Shown here: positions 35,904 through 45,822 of the stretch, piece by piece | How the letters are laid out: each line of letters opens with the position of its first letter | Numbering within the stretch: the first letter of the stretch is position 1 | NCBI RefSeq assembly: GCF_039511225.1 | Contig: NZ_CP154261.1 | Location: 496,001-560,000 of the forward strand | Length of the DNA stretch: 64,000 nt | Reading direction: 5' to 3' | Origin: Sphingobacterium multivorum | Lineage (GTDB): Bacteria > Bacteroidota > Bacteroidia > Sphingobacteriales > Sphingobacteriaceae | Program-made: the position numbers and the translations under genes | The notes under the pieces: model-generated | What the model was told of the DNA's origin: nothing | The model's database searches: none | The model's input: only the letters and a program-made list of their open reading frames with translations

Positions 35904-37607
35904 ATGAAATCAGGTTACTTCAAGAGTTTTGATCAAGGAGAGTTATTATATCGCGTTTGGAATTATCAGGCCGGACAGCGGGCATTGGTCGTAATGCACC
36001 GTGGGCATGAGCATTCGGAACGTCTGCAGGAGATGGCTACGGATCCCCAGTTTGCCGATCATTCGATCTTTGCATTTGATTTGCGCGGACATGGTTATAC
36101 GAAAGAACCAGTTTCACCGATCTTTATGGATTATGTGCGGGATTTGGATAGTTTCGTTCATTATATAGGTCGTGAATATTTGGTTGATTCGAAAGACATT
36201 TTCGTTATCGCCAATAGTATTGCGGGGGTTATTGTCAGTGCGTGGGTACATGATTTTGCGCCTAAAGTCGCGGGCATTGCATTGTTGGCACCTGCATTTG
36301 AAATTAAATTATATGTGCCCCTAGCAAATCAGATGATTGCTTTGGGAACAAAGCTAAAAAAAGATCTGATTATCCAGAGTTATGTTAAATCGAAGGTATT
36401 GACTCATGATGTGGATCAGCAGAAAGCGTACGATGCCGATTCGTTGATTTCCAAATCTATCAATGGCGCTTTGTTGGTTGATCTATTAAAAGCCGGTGAG
36501 CGAATCGTTGAAGACGCAGCGGCGATTGATATCCCTGTGATTGTCCTTTCTGCTGAAAAAGATTATGTAGTCAAAAATTCGTTACAGAAAAAATTCTTTG
36601 TGACAATAGCTTCAAAGTTGAAGACTTTTATCACTTTACGTAATTTCTACCACGGGATTCTATTTGAAACAAATCGGCAGAAAGTTTATCACTATCTGCG
36701 AAATTTTATCGACAAGGCCTATGCCCGACAAAGTCCTGAACTGACGCTTGAACCCGATGAATTTTCGGTGAAAGAGTATGAACAATTATACCATAAGCTA
36801 CTTCCTGCAGGTGAAAAATTGAATTATGCTGTCCAAAAATGGGCATTAGGTAAAATAGGTTCCTTAAGTAAAGGAATGAATTTAGGCCTGCAGTTTGGAT
36901 TTGATTCGGGGATATCGCTGGACTACGTCTATCGCAATGAATCGCAGGGAAAAAATCGCTTCGGCCGTATGCTCGACCGGGGTTATCTGGAGGCGATTGG
37001 ATGGAAAGGAATTCGCATTCGAAAACAGCACTTATTACAGTTATTGGAAGAGAATATCGCGAAGGTCAAAGCTGCTGGAAAGGCCGTGAAGATATTGGAT
37101 ATTGCTGGCGGTACCGGAAATTACTTATTTGATATCAAAGAGAAATATCCCGAAGCCGAAATCGTGATTAATGAGTTTCTGTTGTCCAATATTGAGGTGG
37201 GAGAGAGGATTATCCGTAGAAATGGATTGCAGGGGATGCGATTTACCAATTACGATTGTTTTGATCCAGCTACTTATTCCAAACTGGAATTTGAACCTAA
37301 TATTGTTATTATCTCAGGCATCTTTGAACTTTTTGGTGACAATGAAATGGCAAGTAGGGCTGTAAAAGGTGCAACTTCGATTTGCGAAGCAAGCAGTCAT
37401 TTGGTTTATACTGGACAGCCATGGCATCCACAGCTGAAGATGATTGCTTATGTGTTAAACAGCCATCAGAAAAAAGATTGGGTGATGCGCCGTCGTTCGC
37501 AGAAAGAATTAGATCGTCTGATGGCTTACAACGGAGTCGTTAAGGAACGTATGTTGATCGATGACTTTGGTATATTTACGGTGTCTTCGGGAACGGTAAA
37601 GTGGTAG
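35904..37607 (+). CDS. Bifunctional alpha/beta hydrolase and SAM-dependent methyltransferase, YnbC-like
   Basis: A 567-residue fusion. Residues about 1-270 are an alpha/beta hydrolase with monoglyceride-lipase character: MHRGHEHS, FAFDLRGHGYT, nucleophile Ser105 in VIANSIAGV, an Asp in LSAEKDYVV and a His in NFYHGILFE. Residues about 350-567 are a class I methyltransferase with SAM motif ILDIAGGTGNYLFD (about 396-409). The same fusion is E. coli YnbC. It could act on an acyl chain or head group and methylate the product. It starts 64 bases after the phosphatase gene and ends the operon. Confidence 0.88.
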   Translation: MKSGYFKSFDQGELLYRVWNYQAGQRALVVMHRGHEHSERLQEMATDPQFADHSIFAFDLRGHGYTKEPVSPIFMDYVRDLDSFVHYIGREYLVDSKDIFVIANSIAGVIVSAWVHDFAPKVAGIALLAPAFEIKLYVPLANQMIALGTKLKKDLIIQSYVKSKVLTHDVDQQKAYDADSLISKSINGALLVDLLKAGERIVEDAAAIDIPVIVLSAEKDYVVKNSLQKKFFVTIASKLKTFITLRNFYHGILFETNRQKVYHYLRNFIDKAYARQSPELTLEPDEFSVKEYEQLYHKLLPAGEKLNYAVQKWALGKIGSLSKGMNLGLQFGFDSGISLDYVYRNESQGKNRFGRMLDRGYLEAIGWKGIRIRKQHLLQLLEENIAKVKAAGKAVKILDIAGGTGNYLFDIKEKYPEAEIVINEFLLSNIEVGERIIRRNGLQGMRFTNYDCFDPATYSKLEFEPNIVIISGIFELFGDNEMASRAVKGATSICEASSHLVYTGQPWHPQLKMIAYVLNSHQKKDWVMRRRSQKELDRLMAYNGVVKERMLIDDFGIFTVSSGTVKW

Positions 37608-37654
37608 CCAGTATCTTAACAGTGAAAAGTTATGCCTTTGTTTAGGGTAATTAA

Positions 37655-37700
37655 TGATTATTCCAGCTAACGCTTCCTATTGCGTCAGCTGGAATAATCA
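37655..37700. terminator. Long hairpin between convergent genes
   Basis: TGATTATTCCAGCTAACGC pairs with GCGTCAGCTGGAATAATCA with one mismatch in 19 around an 8-base loop. No T run follows on either strand. It separates the lipid operon from the ATPase operon, and probably stops transcription or shields both 3' ends. Confidence 0.6.
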
Positions 37701-37709
37701 GGACGAATA

Positions 37710-40700
37710 TTAATTCCTGTAGGCACGGATAGCTTGTATGATACCCTCTAGGTTTTCGTTAAAGTCCTGCATTTGTGCAAAGACCTTATCATCTTTGGCA
37801 AGTCCACCATGTTTATTGTTCTTGCGGAATATTTCTTTGATGTGTTCCCACCGTTCTTGTTCCACTGTATTGATTAATCCAGCAAGTTCTTTCAATTTTA
37901 AAAGATTACTTTCCGTATCGGCAGTAAGGGTTTGTGACTCACTTTCATAATGTGCGAGGAGAACTTGATCGATTTCCTGTTCGTTCATCATCGGCACAAC
38001 TTGTGCGACGAGCTTACTCATATTCCGATAAGACCCTTGCAGTTTGAACGGCGGTTCTGTTCGGTAATTGTCCTGCATGGCCGCACTTTGAATATAATTT
38101 TGGTTGACCTTGATGACAACGTTTCTGATCTTTAATACATGTTTTAATACCGTGATAAAATCATCGATATCTTGCTTCAGGTAATTGCCTTCTAAATCGG
38201 GAAGTTGATCTACAACCGATTGTGCATAGTTCACTAAAGCATAGAAATCGTTGAAGGATTTGCTTGCTATTTTTTCAAGGTAGCTGTTTTCAATTGCCGC
38301 ATTTTCAATTAAGCTGAGATTGAAAAGGGCTTCGGTATCACCGATCACATCCCCAAGATTGTATACATCTGCACGGTTGGCCAACATATCTGGAATCTGA
38401 AATTTGGATCCGCTTTCGGTGTAAGGGTTTCCTGCCATTACGATGCAGAATCTTTTCCCACGCAAATCGTATGTTTTACTCTCACCTTCAAAAATACCGT
38501 CGATCTTACGTTGCCCATCAGCCAATGAAATGAATTTCTGAAGGAATTCGGGATTCAAATGTTGGATATCATCGAGGTAAAGCATCACATTATCGGCCAT
38601 TTCGAAAGCAAGATTGATCTTCTTAAGTTCCTCACGTTCACCAGAGGTTTTCGCTTCCACAGGATCTATTGAAGTAATGGAATGCCCTATTGTAGGTCCG
38701 TTGATTTTCACAAAATGTAATCCCATGGTTTTCGCGAGGTATTCCATTAATGTTGTCTTTCCGTAACCTGGCGGAGAAATGAGGAGAAGCATACCCATCC
38801 TGGCGGTACGTTTATTGTCGCCAGCTGCCCCCAGCTGTTTGGCCAAATTATTTCCGATCAATGGGAAGTAAACTTCGTTGATCAACTTATTTCGGACAAA
38901 AGATGTTAGGACTTTTGGTTCAAATTCGCCGATTTTCAGCTCCTTGGCGTATGTTTTTCCGAGCTGCTCCTTCAAAGAAGCGAATTCTTGAAAACGAGGA
39001 ACATTCCATTCGGCAAAAGTCTTCAATCTACGCAGAAATTGATGGTATTGAATCTGCTCTTCTCCATTGTTCAAGATCGCGTGATTTCCCTTTAATCCCT
39101 GGATGAGTGCATTGTCTTTGGCGATGATCAATTGGTATTCATCCTTCGGATAAAGAAGCGTGACTGCAGTTTCCTCCACGTACTTTTGGAAATCCTGGTA
39201 ATCGTCGTGCTCGTCGATAAAAGAATTTAGCCAATTTAAGGTCAAATAGAAGCGGTCTACGAGACTAAATTGTGTATGCTGAATATCTGCTTCAAAGAGT
39301 TTAAAACTCTTTTTGTTTTCCAATAGCCGGATGAAAGCCTTTTTAAGTTCATCCGATTGCTCACTGACGACAAACTTGCTGTAGCTTGTGAAAGTCTGGA
39401 AGAGATAGCTCGCGACGTCCTCCGCATGAAATGTCGAACGATCCAAATGGGTGTCCCAATTGATGAATAATTTTGTGAGTTCGTCAACGACAGATTGGTA
39501 GCGTGTGGAATTTGGAAATGCTTTTAATACCGAATGTGTAGATTGAATCAACGCTTTCTGTTTTTCCTGCTCGTCTTGCGCAAGTGAATGCCAAAACAAT
39601 TGTGCCATAGCACGCAAATGAGCATCGTAACGTAGAAGATCAAGCTTGCTATCTAGCTGTTTGATGGTATCATAGATTACTAAGGCATCAAAGTTATGCA
39701 CTCCTTTGACATAACCTTCCGAATAACTTTGCTCGACAGTCTGATTGATAAACAGGTTGGCATCAAAATCTAACTGTCCTTTGGAAGCAAGGAATGTTTT
39801 ATAGGCGAGATATTCAGCCCGGTATACGTCCTTGTTTTCGGAAATCAGTTCCTGATCCCAAATATCGCTAAAGTTTTCGATCTCGGATCCTTTGACTTTT
39901 TGATAGAAGCTCGTTCCGGTAAGATGGAAGAATAGTTCGTCATTTTTGCGTACGAGTGTTAAACTGAGTGACTGACTATTGACGGCAAATTTATGCTTGC
40001 CAAGCGCAATAATGTTCTCTCCATCTACAAAAAGATCATTCTTGTCACGTAAAATGCGTAATGCATCCTCCTGAGATTTTTTGAGCAGGTTTTCAAGATT
40101 TTCGGCTTTTGAAACATCACTGAGCGTTTTCAGTTCTTGCACAAGCTGTCTGATTTTGTCAATCATCAAATCTGAAGCAAAGAAACTTAGGATTTCCTCA
40201 CGCGTTGCAAATGTCTTTGATTTGTTTTCGATATTCTTTAATACGCGAAGTCCAATTTGCTCGAGTGAAGAGCTACGTTTGTTGATCTGTTCAACGATTT
40301 GCTCTCTGCGGGAATTAAATGCTTTGATGATCTCATCGCGTTTATCTGCTATCTTCAGGGCGAAGTCCTCAAATTCTGAAAACTTACTTTCGAGTTCCTC
40401 CAGTTGGACAATGACCTTGGTATAGTACTCGTCTACTTTTTCTGTTGTCGTAGAGAGTTCAAGGTAGTTGGTGACAGACTGTTCCAATAGGGTAAGTTGG
40501 GCAGAAAATTCTGCAATGGCTTCCGTACTTTTTAATGAATTGAGTTTGCGCGTAAGCTGCGCCCGGACCTCATTCAAAGAAGAGAAAATAACGGCTATCT
40601 TTTCGATGATTTTGGTGGTCTGGGTGGAGTCGTCGATTTTTAAACTGTTTAGAATATCAATCAACAGCTCCAGCTCACTCGATATAGTCGAATTGGCTTC

Positions 40701-42554
40701 CTCGATCGCTTTGGCGTCATAGACTTTGACAATTGCTGCAACATTGTTTTTCTGCTGCTCCACTTTCTGCTCATAGGGTTGTAAAGCCTCGTCGCGAAGT
40801 AAGAAAGCGATTGTCTTTTCGGCAAGTTCGGTGGTGATTGACTGTAGCTTCTCGAGTAAAGCATCGATACGGACTATATCAATATATTTGACATTTTTGA
40901 GGTCAATGATTTCGCCCTGTAAACGTCGTGAATCTGCCAATTGATGAACAAGTTGATCCAGCTTTTCGACTACTGTACTATTGATGGAAAAGGTAAGCTC
41001 TTCCATTTTCTTCTCGGCACTGCTATTGAGTTCTGTGGCGTATTTACGTTGGGCTTGGACCTTAACAAATTCGTCAATTGCCGTATTGGCGACCTCCTTG
41101 ATCTGAGCCAACGGCTGACCAAGGTTGGACAAGGCTTCATCCTTTATCCAAAAATAAGAGTCAAGCAGGACTGTCGATTTTTTGAGTATATCCTCGTAAA
41201 GACCTTCATAACTGTCTTCTTTGTTGATGAGCTGTATGACTTCTTGTGCCTCGGCCATGGCCTGTACGATCTGTTTATTACCAACCTTATAAAGTGGGTC
41301 GTCTTTTTTTAACTCATTTTCTTTGAGCACGGCCATGTAAGGGGTTTCCCAGATCTGAACCTGATGATGCCTTGTTGCTTCGGCCTCTGTATGGAAGTAA
41401 ATTAAACTACCGTCTTTAAAAAGTGTGAATCCATTGCAGATGATCGGCGTTTCGACATGCTGCTGAATGATGTTATAAGACAGTAAGATGTAGGTATTCG
41501 TTTCCTCCTGACAAAAGATATAGAGAAAGTCTTCACCGTTTGGTGATGCGATGCGTCTAAGGAAACTAACCCGGTCAAACTGGACGTCAAAGATTTTATG
41601 GGTGCCATTCTGCAGGTAGTATCCGTTAGAAAAAATGATTCCTTGATTATCGGGTAGTAAAATGGCTGATTCATTCAGGGATTTAAGATTCACCACTTCT
41701 TTTGTCCGTTGATTAAAGACAAATGCACGGAAATCTTCTTGATACGGTTTGATGCGAACGGCAATCAAATTGCCAAGGTCTGCATAGTAGTAATCCGCAT
41801 CATCCAATTGTTGGTCGGCGTTTGAAACTTTTTCAGAGAAGATTCCTTTCCCTGTATCGGTGTTATTTTCAATTTTGAAAGTAATATCGCCATTGATCGC
41901 TTCTATAAAGATCTTGTCCTTAATGGATATGTGTGGGTGTTTTCCGAGGCGACGGTCTTCCAAGGTTGTTTTTGTCCATTCAAATTCAAATTGGTTGGGC
42001 AATTTGACTTCGTGGATGCTGCGGTCATCCTGATATTGGAGCTTTCCGTCTTTAATCAACCACTTGAATGCCTTCAGGTCAGCAGGATTTTTGCTGGTCT
42101 GAAAGATCATATAAAGATAGTTTTCCGTACGTCGAAACTTGGAAAAGATCGAGTCGCGATAGTATTTGTATAAATTTTGATAATCGCCAATGAAATTAGG
42201 ATCATTGATCAGATCGAGTGATTGTGGGATAAACTGATTGTTTTCGAACGTATATACACTGAAAACATCTTCGAGTTTAATTTCGGTACGTAACCCAAAA
42301 TGGACGTTATAACCAAATATACATAGCTTGTCCAGGGCCAAAATACCGCGAGCAACACAGTTATTTTCTGTCGTGATCCGTTGATTGGCTTTGAGTATAA
42401 AACTTGTCGCATTAAATACTTCCTTGCGGGCATTATTTAGTTGCTGGAGTTTGATAGAAAGCTCTTCCTTTTGTGTAAGGAGCCGCTTTCGAATAATCTC
42501 GTATGCACCTTGATCAAGGGAGTCGTTCTGATTTATTACGTTTTCTTCTGGCAT
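37710..42554 (-). CDS. Giant AAA-type ATPase of the flotillin/PspA operon (annotated elsewhere as DNA repair ATPase)
   Basis: A protein of about 1614 residues from the ATG at 42554. The first 430 residues look like a beta-rich repeat or propeller-type domain. Residues about 450-900 are long coiled coils rich in Glu, Lys and Leu. An AAA ATPase sits at about 1250-1420 with Walker A SPPGYGKTTL and Walker B VMLYLDDIQH, followed by AGNPYTESGSKFQIPDMLANR, a MoxR/dynein-like arrangement. Homologues are labelled DNA repair ATPase, but the operon with PspA, flotillin and an OB-fold membrane protein points to membrane remodelling or stress. The gap to the flotillin gene is 97 bases. Confidence 0.8.
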   Translation of the reverse strand: MPEENVINQNDSLDQGAYEIIRKRLLTQKEELSIKLQQLNNARKEVFNATSFILKANQRITTENNCVARGILALDKLCIFGYNVHFGLRTEIKLEDVFSVYTFENNQFIPQSLDLINDPNFIGDYQNLYKYYRDSIFSKFRRTENYLYMIFQTSKNPADLKAFKWLIKDGKLQYQDDRSIHEVKLPNQFEFEWTKTTLEDRRLGKHPHISIKDKIFIEAINGDITFKIENNTDTGKGIFSEKVSNADQQLDDADYYYADLGNLIAVRIKPYQEDFRAFVFNQRTKEVVNLKSLNESAILLPDNQGIIFSNGYYLQNGTHKIFDVQFDRVSFLRRIASPNGEDFLYIFCQEETNTYILLSYNIIQQHVETPIICNGFTLFKDGSLIYFHTEAEATRHHQVQIWETPYMAVLKENELKKDDPLYKVGNKQIVQAMAEAQEVIQLINKEDSYEGLYEDILKKSTVLLDSYFWIKDEALSNLGQPLAQIKEVANTAIDEFVKVQAQRKYATELNSSAEKKMEELTFSINSTVVEKLDQLVHQLADSRRLQGEIIDLKNVKYIDIVRIDALLEKLQSITTELAEKTIAFLLRDEALQPYEQKVEQQKNNVAAIVKVYDAKAIEEANSTISSELELLIDILNSLKIDDSTQTTKIIEKIAVIFSSLNEVRAQLTRKLNSLKSTEAIAEFSAQLTLLEQSVTNYLELSTTTEKVDEYYTKVIVQLEELESKFSEFEDFALKIADKRDEIIKAFNSRREQIVEQINKRSSSLEQIGLRVLKNIENKSKTFATREEILSFFASDLMIDKIRQLVQELKTLSDVSKAENLENLLKKSQEDALRILRDKNDLFVDGENIIALGKHKFAVNSQSLSLTLVRKNDELFFHLTGTSFYQKVKGSEIENFSDIWDQELISENKDVYRAEYLAYKTFLASKGQLDFDANLFINQTVEQSYSEGYVKGVHNFDALVIYDTIKQLDSKLDLLRYDAHLRAMAQLFWHSLAQDEQEKQKALIQSTHSVLKAFPNSTRYQSVVDELTKLFINWDTHLDRSTFHAEDVASYLFQTFTSYSKFVVSEQSDELKKAFIRLLENKKSFKLFEADIQHTQFSLVDRFYLTLNWLNSFIDEHDDYQDFQKYVEETAVTLLYPKDEYQLIIAKDNALIQGLKGNHAILNNGEEQIQYHQFLRRLKTFAEWNVPRFQEFASLKEQLGKTYAKELKIGEFEPKVLTSFVRNKLINEVYFPLIGNNLAKQLGAAGDNKRTARMGMLLLISPPGYGKTTLMEYLAKTMGLHFVKINGPTIGHSITSIDPVEAKTSGEREELKKINLAFEMADNVMLYLDDIQHLNPEFLQKFISLADGQRKIDGIFEGESKTYDLRGKRFCIVMAGNPYTESGSKFQIPDMLANRADVYNLGDVIGDTEALFNLSLIENAAIENSYLEKIASKSFNDFYALVNYAQSVVDQLPDLEGNYLKQDIDDFITVLKHVLKIRNVVIKVNQNYIQSAAMQDNYRTEPPFKLQGSYRNMSKLVAQVVPMMNEQEIDQVLLAHYESESQTLTADTESNLLKLKELAGLINTVEQERWEHIKEIFRKNNKHGGLAKDDKVFAQMQDFNENLEGIIQAIRAYRN

Positions 42555-42651
42555 AAAATGAGCTTTCTCGACTTGGTATATGTGATAAAATCTTGTGTTC
42601 GTTGCCTGCAATGCTAATTAGCATTGCAGGCAATAGTGAATTGGGTATGGG

Positions 42652-44769
42652 CTAGGACAGTTTCTTGTTTGATATGCCCAAGTTTTTCGCCAATCCGAAC
42701 AAAGAATTGATAAAGCTGCTGTCTTCGCCATTTTCAGCGTCAGTCGCCGCTTGTTGAAGTTTAATCAATGCTGCTGAAACGGTGAGGTTCTTAATATCGT
42801 TTGTGGAAATTCCATATTTATCGGCTAATCCACGCACCTTCTCTGCGAGGTCTCCTTGTCCATCTGGACCTATCAAAGAATTTTTAATAGCTGTGGCATG
42901 TTTAGAGTTGTCAATCAAGTGATCAAAACCTTTGGAGTTGGATACTTGACGGACGATATTCTCAAAGAACATGGTTTCACCACCAACAATATCGATTTTT
43001 GCTGTTTTAAGTGCTTCCGATAATACGCCGGCTTGTGCTTGAGCAATGTCTTTTTGGATATTGATGTGTGCGAGTTCAATATCACGTTCTTTTTGCAATT
43101 GCAATTTGAATTCTTCGTGATCTCTGCCCACGCCGTCCAATTTCTTCATAGCCTCAGCTTTCTCTTCGATACCTTTTGCTTCAGCAAGTGCTTTCTCGCG
43201 CACAACTTCCGCCTGTGCTAAGCCCTCTTTACGCATCGCTTCCGCTTTCTTCTCAATGACACTAGCTTCTACAGTACCTTGTTTTTCTTCAGCTTCAGCT
43301 TTGGCAACCATAACTTCGGCCTCGGATAAGCCAAGCGCAGCTTCTTCTTTGGCTTGTGCCTCGGCAATAATCTTACGACTTTCGGCCTCTTTGAGCGATG
43401 CTTCTTTTTTCGCTTCCGCATCGATCAATAGTTCTTGTGCACGCTTTTCGGCGATTTTACGAGCAGCCTCCGCGTCGATTACTTTTTTCTCTGCTTCCTG
43501 TTCTGCCGCAATTTTTGCAGCTTCGGCAGCTTTAACAGTTGAAATTAATTTTTCTTCTGCTTCTTGTGATGCCGCAATAACACCCGCTTGTTTTTTACGT
43601 TCTACTTCACGGAATACCTCGATGTCTTTGACGCCTTGTTGCTCTTCAACAACACCTTTTTCCAATTGTACACGTTCTTTGATAACGCCTTGGATACTTT
43701 TCTTTTCGGTTTCGATCGAGCGTTCTTTGTCGATCTGTGCTAAGGTAACAATGCGCTCGCGTTCTGTTTGTTCTAAGGCGCGATCTTTTTCTACACGTTC
43801 GGCCTCCACAGCATCGGTACGTTGTTTATTCTTTTCAGCAATGATAATCTGCCGCAGTTTATTTTCTTCTTGAACAGCGAGTTGCTCTTCGGTAGAAATC
43901 CGGACGCTTTCGTACTTGAGACGTTCTTCTTCACGGACCTTTGCTATTTCTGCTTCTTCGCGTGCTCTGATGTTGTCAATTTCCCGTTTTTGTTTCTCTT
44001 CCTTTTCGGCAAGCTGACGGTCTAGTTCTAGAATCGCTTCCCTTGCTTCCACGTTTTGTTTTTTGATTAGTTTCTCCTCATCACGACGAATGAAGTTGGC
44101 GTTTATATTTTGTTTGGCTGTTAATTCGGTGATCTTTTTGATACCCTCACTGTCTAGGATATTATTTGGATTGAGATGTTCGATGTCGGTCTGTTCAAGG
44201 TAATCAATCGCACAGTCGTCCAAAATATAACCATTAAGATCAGTTCCGATGACGTCCAGTATCTCATCACGGAATTCGCGACGGGCTTCGTATAATTCAA
44301 TGAAATCAAATTTCTTACCTACTGTTTTGAGTGCTTCGGAGAATTTAGATTCAAAAATACTTTTTAATGTTTCTGGTTCACTGGCGCGGTCGCAACCTAA
44401 ATTTTGGGCTACATTGATCACATCATCTACATTTTTATTGACACGAACAAAGAAAGCAACTTTGATATCTGCACGAATATTGTCCTTACAGATCAAACCT
44501 TCACCCTGCATACGGGCAATCTCAATTTTTTTGATTGAGATATCCATGATCTCCATCTTGTGAAATACAGGTACAACATACATTCCCTTGTTGAATGCTA
44601 CTTTTGTACCACCAACACCGGTTCGTACAATCGCCTTCCCTTGTGGAATTTTCTTGTAGAATGCACTCAATACAACAAAGAATGCAAAAATTAAAAAGAC
44701 AGCCAAACCGACAATTAAAAGTATAATTCCGTTTAAGCCACTTAAAAATAAAAGAGGTTGATATAGCAT
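42652..44769 (-). CDS. Flotillin-like SPFH-domain protein (YqiK type)
   Basis: A 705-residue membrane-anchored scaffold. One N-terminal helix (about 8-34) is followed by the SPFH/band-7 domain (about 40-240), with GKAIVRTGVGGTKVAFNKGMYV as the opening. Residues about 245-560 are a very long coiled coil of Ala/Glu/Lys repeats (EAEEK, EKKAEAMRKEG). It is longer than E. coli YqiK (about 553 residues). The family assembles in membrane microdomains with a partner of the NfeD/YqiJ type, here encoded directly upstream. The gap to that gene is 118 bases with no gene in it. Confidence 0.92.
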   Translation of the reverse strand: MLYQPLLFLSGLNGIILLIVGLAVFLIFAFFVVLSAFYKKIPQGKAIVRTGVGGTKVAFNKGMYVVPVFHKMEIMDISIKKIEIARMQGEGLICKDNIRADIKVAFFVRVNKNVDDVINVAQNLGCDRASEPETLKSIFESKFSEALKTVGKKFDFIELYEARREFRDEILDVIGTDLNGYILDDCAIDYLEQTDIEHLNPNNILDSEGIKKITELTAKQNINANFIRRDEEKLIKKQNVEAREAILELDRQLAEKEEKQKREIDNIRAREEAEIAKVREEERLKYESVRISTEEQLAVQEENKLRQIIIAEKNKQRTDAVEAERVEKDRALEQTERERIVTLAQIDKERSIETEKKSIQGVIKERVQLEKGVVEEQQGVKDIEVFREVERKKQAGVIAASQEAEEKLISTVKAAEAAKIAAEQEAEKKVIDAEAARKIAEKRAQELLIDAEAKKEASLKEAESRKIIAEAQAKEEAALGLSEAEVMVAKAEAEEKQGTVEASVIEKKAEAMRKEGLAQAEVVREKALAEAKGIEEKAEAMKKLDGVGRDHEEFKLQLQKERDIELAHINIQKDIAQAQAGVLSEALKTAKIDIVGGETMFFENIVRQVSNSKGFDHLIDNSKHATAIKNSLIGPDGQGDLAEKVRGLADKYGISTNDIKNLTVSAALIKLQQAATDAENGEDSSFINSLFGLAKNLGISNKKLS

Positions 44770-44887
44770 ATGATTTGTATTTATTTAGATTTTAATATTT
44801 GGGTTTACGATTAGAATTTAAAGAATAAAGATTCGCTCTTTTAGGACAGTTGTTTAGTGTCGGGGCTTTGCGTTTATTCCTTTTCCA

Positions 44888-45613
44888 TTAAATATTGTCT
44901 ATCGTGATTTCTTTGGTCACATAATAATATTTCTTGTCCTTGGATTCGTCAATAATAATGACATCGTCTCCATAGCCTATTTTCTCCCCATTATGGCTGA
45001 CAACATTGAGGCGAATAGGATCCTGTTGGATGATAAATTCGGCAGAACCTATTTTCTTGCCTTCAATACTGGCTCTCATTTTACCCATGCGACCAAGAAA
45101 ATCGTGACTTTCTTCGCCATTGTAACCTATACTTTTGAACATTTTAGCTAAAGGTTTGGTCAGAAAATGCATTAAAATAAATGTAACAATAAAAACAGGG
45201 ATGAGGATTAATACGGACTTTATTCCCCATGAAGCAACGTCTATAAAGAGTGAAGAAACAATGGTAATTATCCAGCCTATAAATTTGAACAGTGTTACAA
45301 TAAGCATGATGGGTACTTTGCCAACATTGATGTAATCCATTGCTTTCGCAAAGAAGCCAGGTTCTGTATTAGCGTCCGTATCCGTATGATGATGGTGTGT
45401 ATGATCGCCGCCCTCAGTTGCGATATCATGTGAGCCATCAACGTCCGTGACATCAGGTGTAGGATGGAGGTCTATATCTGCATCGGCATCAAATAGATGT
45501 ACTCCATCACCCATCAGAAACATAAATAACCAATACACTACAGACATGCCAGTTAAGACTGTCATAATTCCATTGGACAATGGATTGAATAAGATATTGA
45601 TTAATTCTGTCAT
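44888..45613 (-). CDS. YqiJ-like membrane protein with OB-fold (NfeD-like) domain
   Basis: A 241-residue inner-membrane protein. Three hydrophobic segments are seen (about 12-34, 98-120, 125-150). Between the first and second lies an Asp/His-rich loop with THHHHTDTD. The C-terminal part (about 168-240, GRMGKMRASIEGKKIGSAEFII ending in YYYVTKEITIDNI) looks like a beta-rich OB-fold domain of the NfeD type. The family pairs with flotillin as YqiJ-YqiK in E. coli or YuaF-FloT in Bacillus, matching the order here. It starts 11 bases after the DUF4177 gene. Confidence 0.82.
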   Translation of the reverse strand: MTELINILFNPLSNGIMTVLTGMSVVYWLFMFLMGDGVHLFDADADIDLHPTPDVTDVDGSHDIATEGGDHTHHHHTDTDANTEPGFFAKAMDYINVGKVPIMLIVTLFKFIGWIITIVSSLFIDVASWGIKSVLILIPVFIVTFILMHFLTKPLAKMFKSIGYNGEESHDFLGRMGKMRASIEGKKIGSAEFIIQQDPIRLNVVSHNGEKIGYGDDVIIIDESKDKKYYYVTKEITIDNI

Positions 45614-45624
45614 AGTGTTATTGT

Positions 45625-45822
45625 TTAAATTTTCTCCCTCTTGAACGTGTAATGAAACGACCAGGAATTCCCATTGACTTCAAGGTCCTGCATGGTTACC
45701 AATTCCCAGCCCTGATTTCCAAGATCATTTAAGATTTCATCAATTTTTTCGGGATCCAACTTTGTTCCCCAGAAACCTTTAGGTTCAATTTTTAGTGTTT
45801 TATATTCAAATCTTTTCATCAT
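45625..45822 (-). CDS. DUF4177 domain protein
   Basis: A 65-residue protein matching the DUF4177 pattern: FEYKTLKIEPKG at the start, then LNDLGNQGWELVTM and WSFHYTFKREK. The function of the family is unknown. It overlaps the PspA gene by 17 bases, so it is translationally coupled and probably serves the same membrane system. Confidence 0.85.
   Translation of the reverse strand: MMKRFEYKTLKIEPKGFWGTKLDPEKIDEILNDLGNQGWELVTMQDLEVNGNSWSFHYTFKREKI

Noticed and set aside
43256-43873. 205-codon plus-strand ORF opposite the flotillin gene
   Set aside because: Antisense shadow of the Ala/Glu/Lys coiled coil, giving Ser/Ala/Phe-rich sequence.
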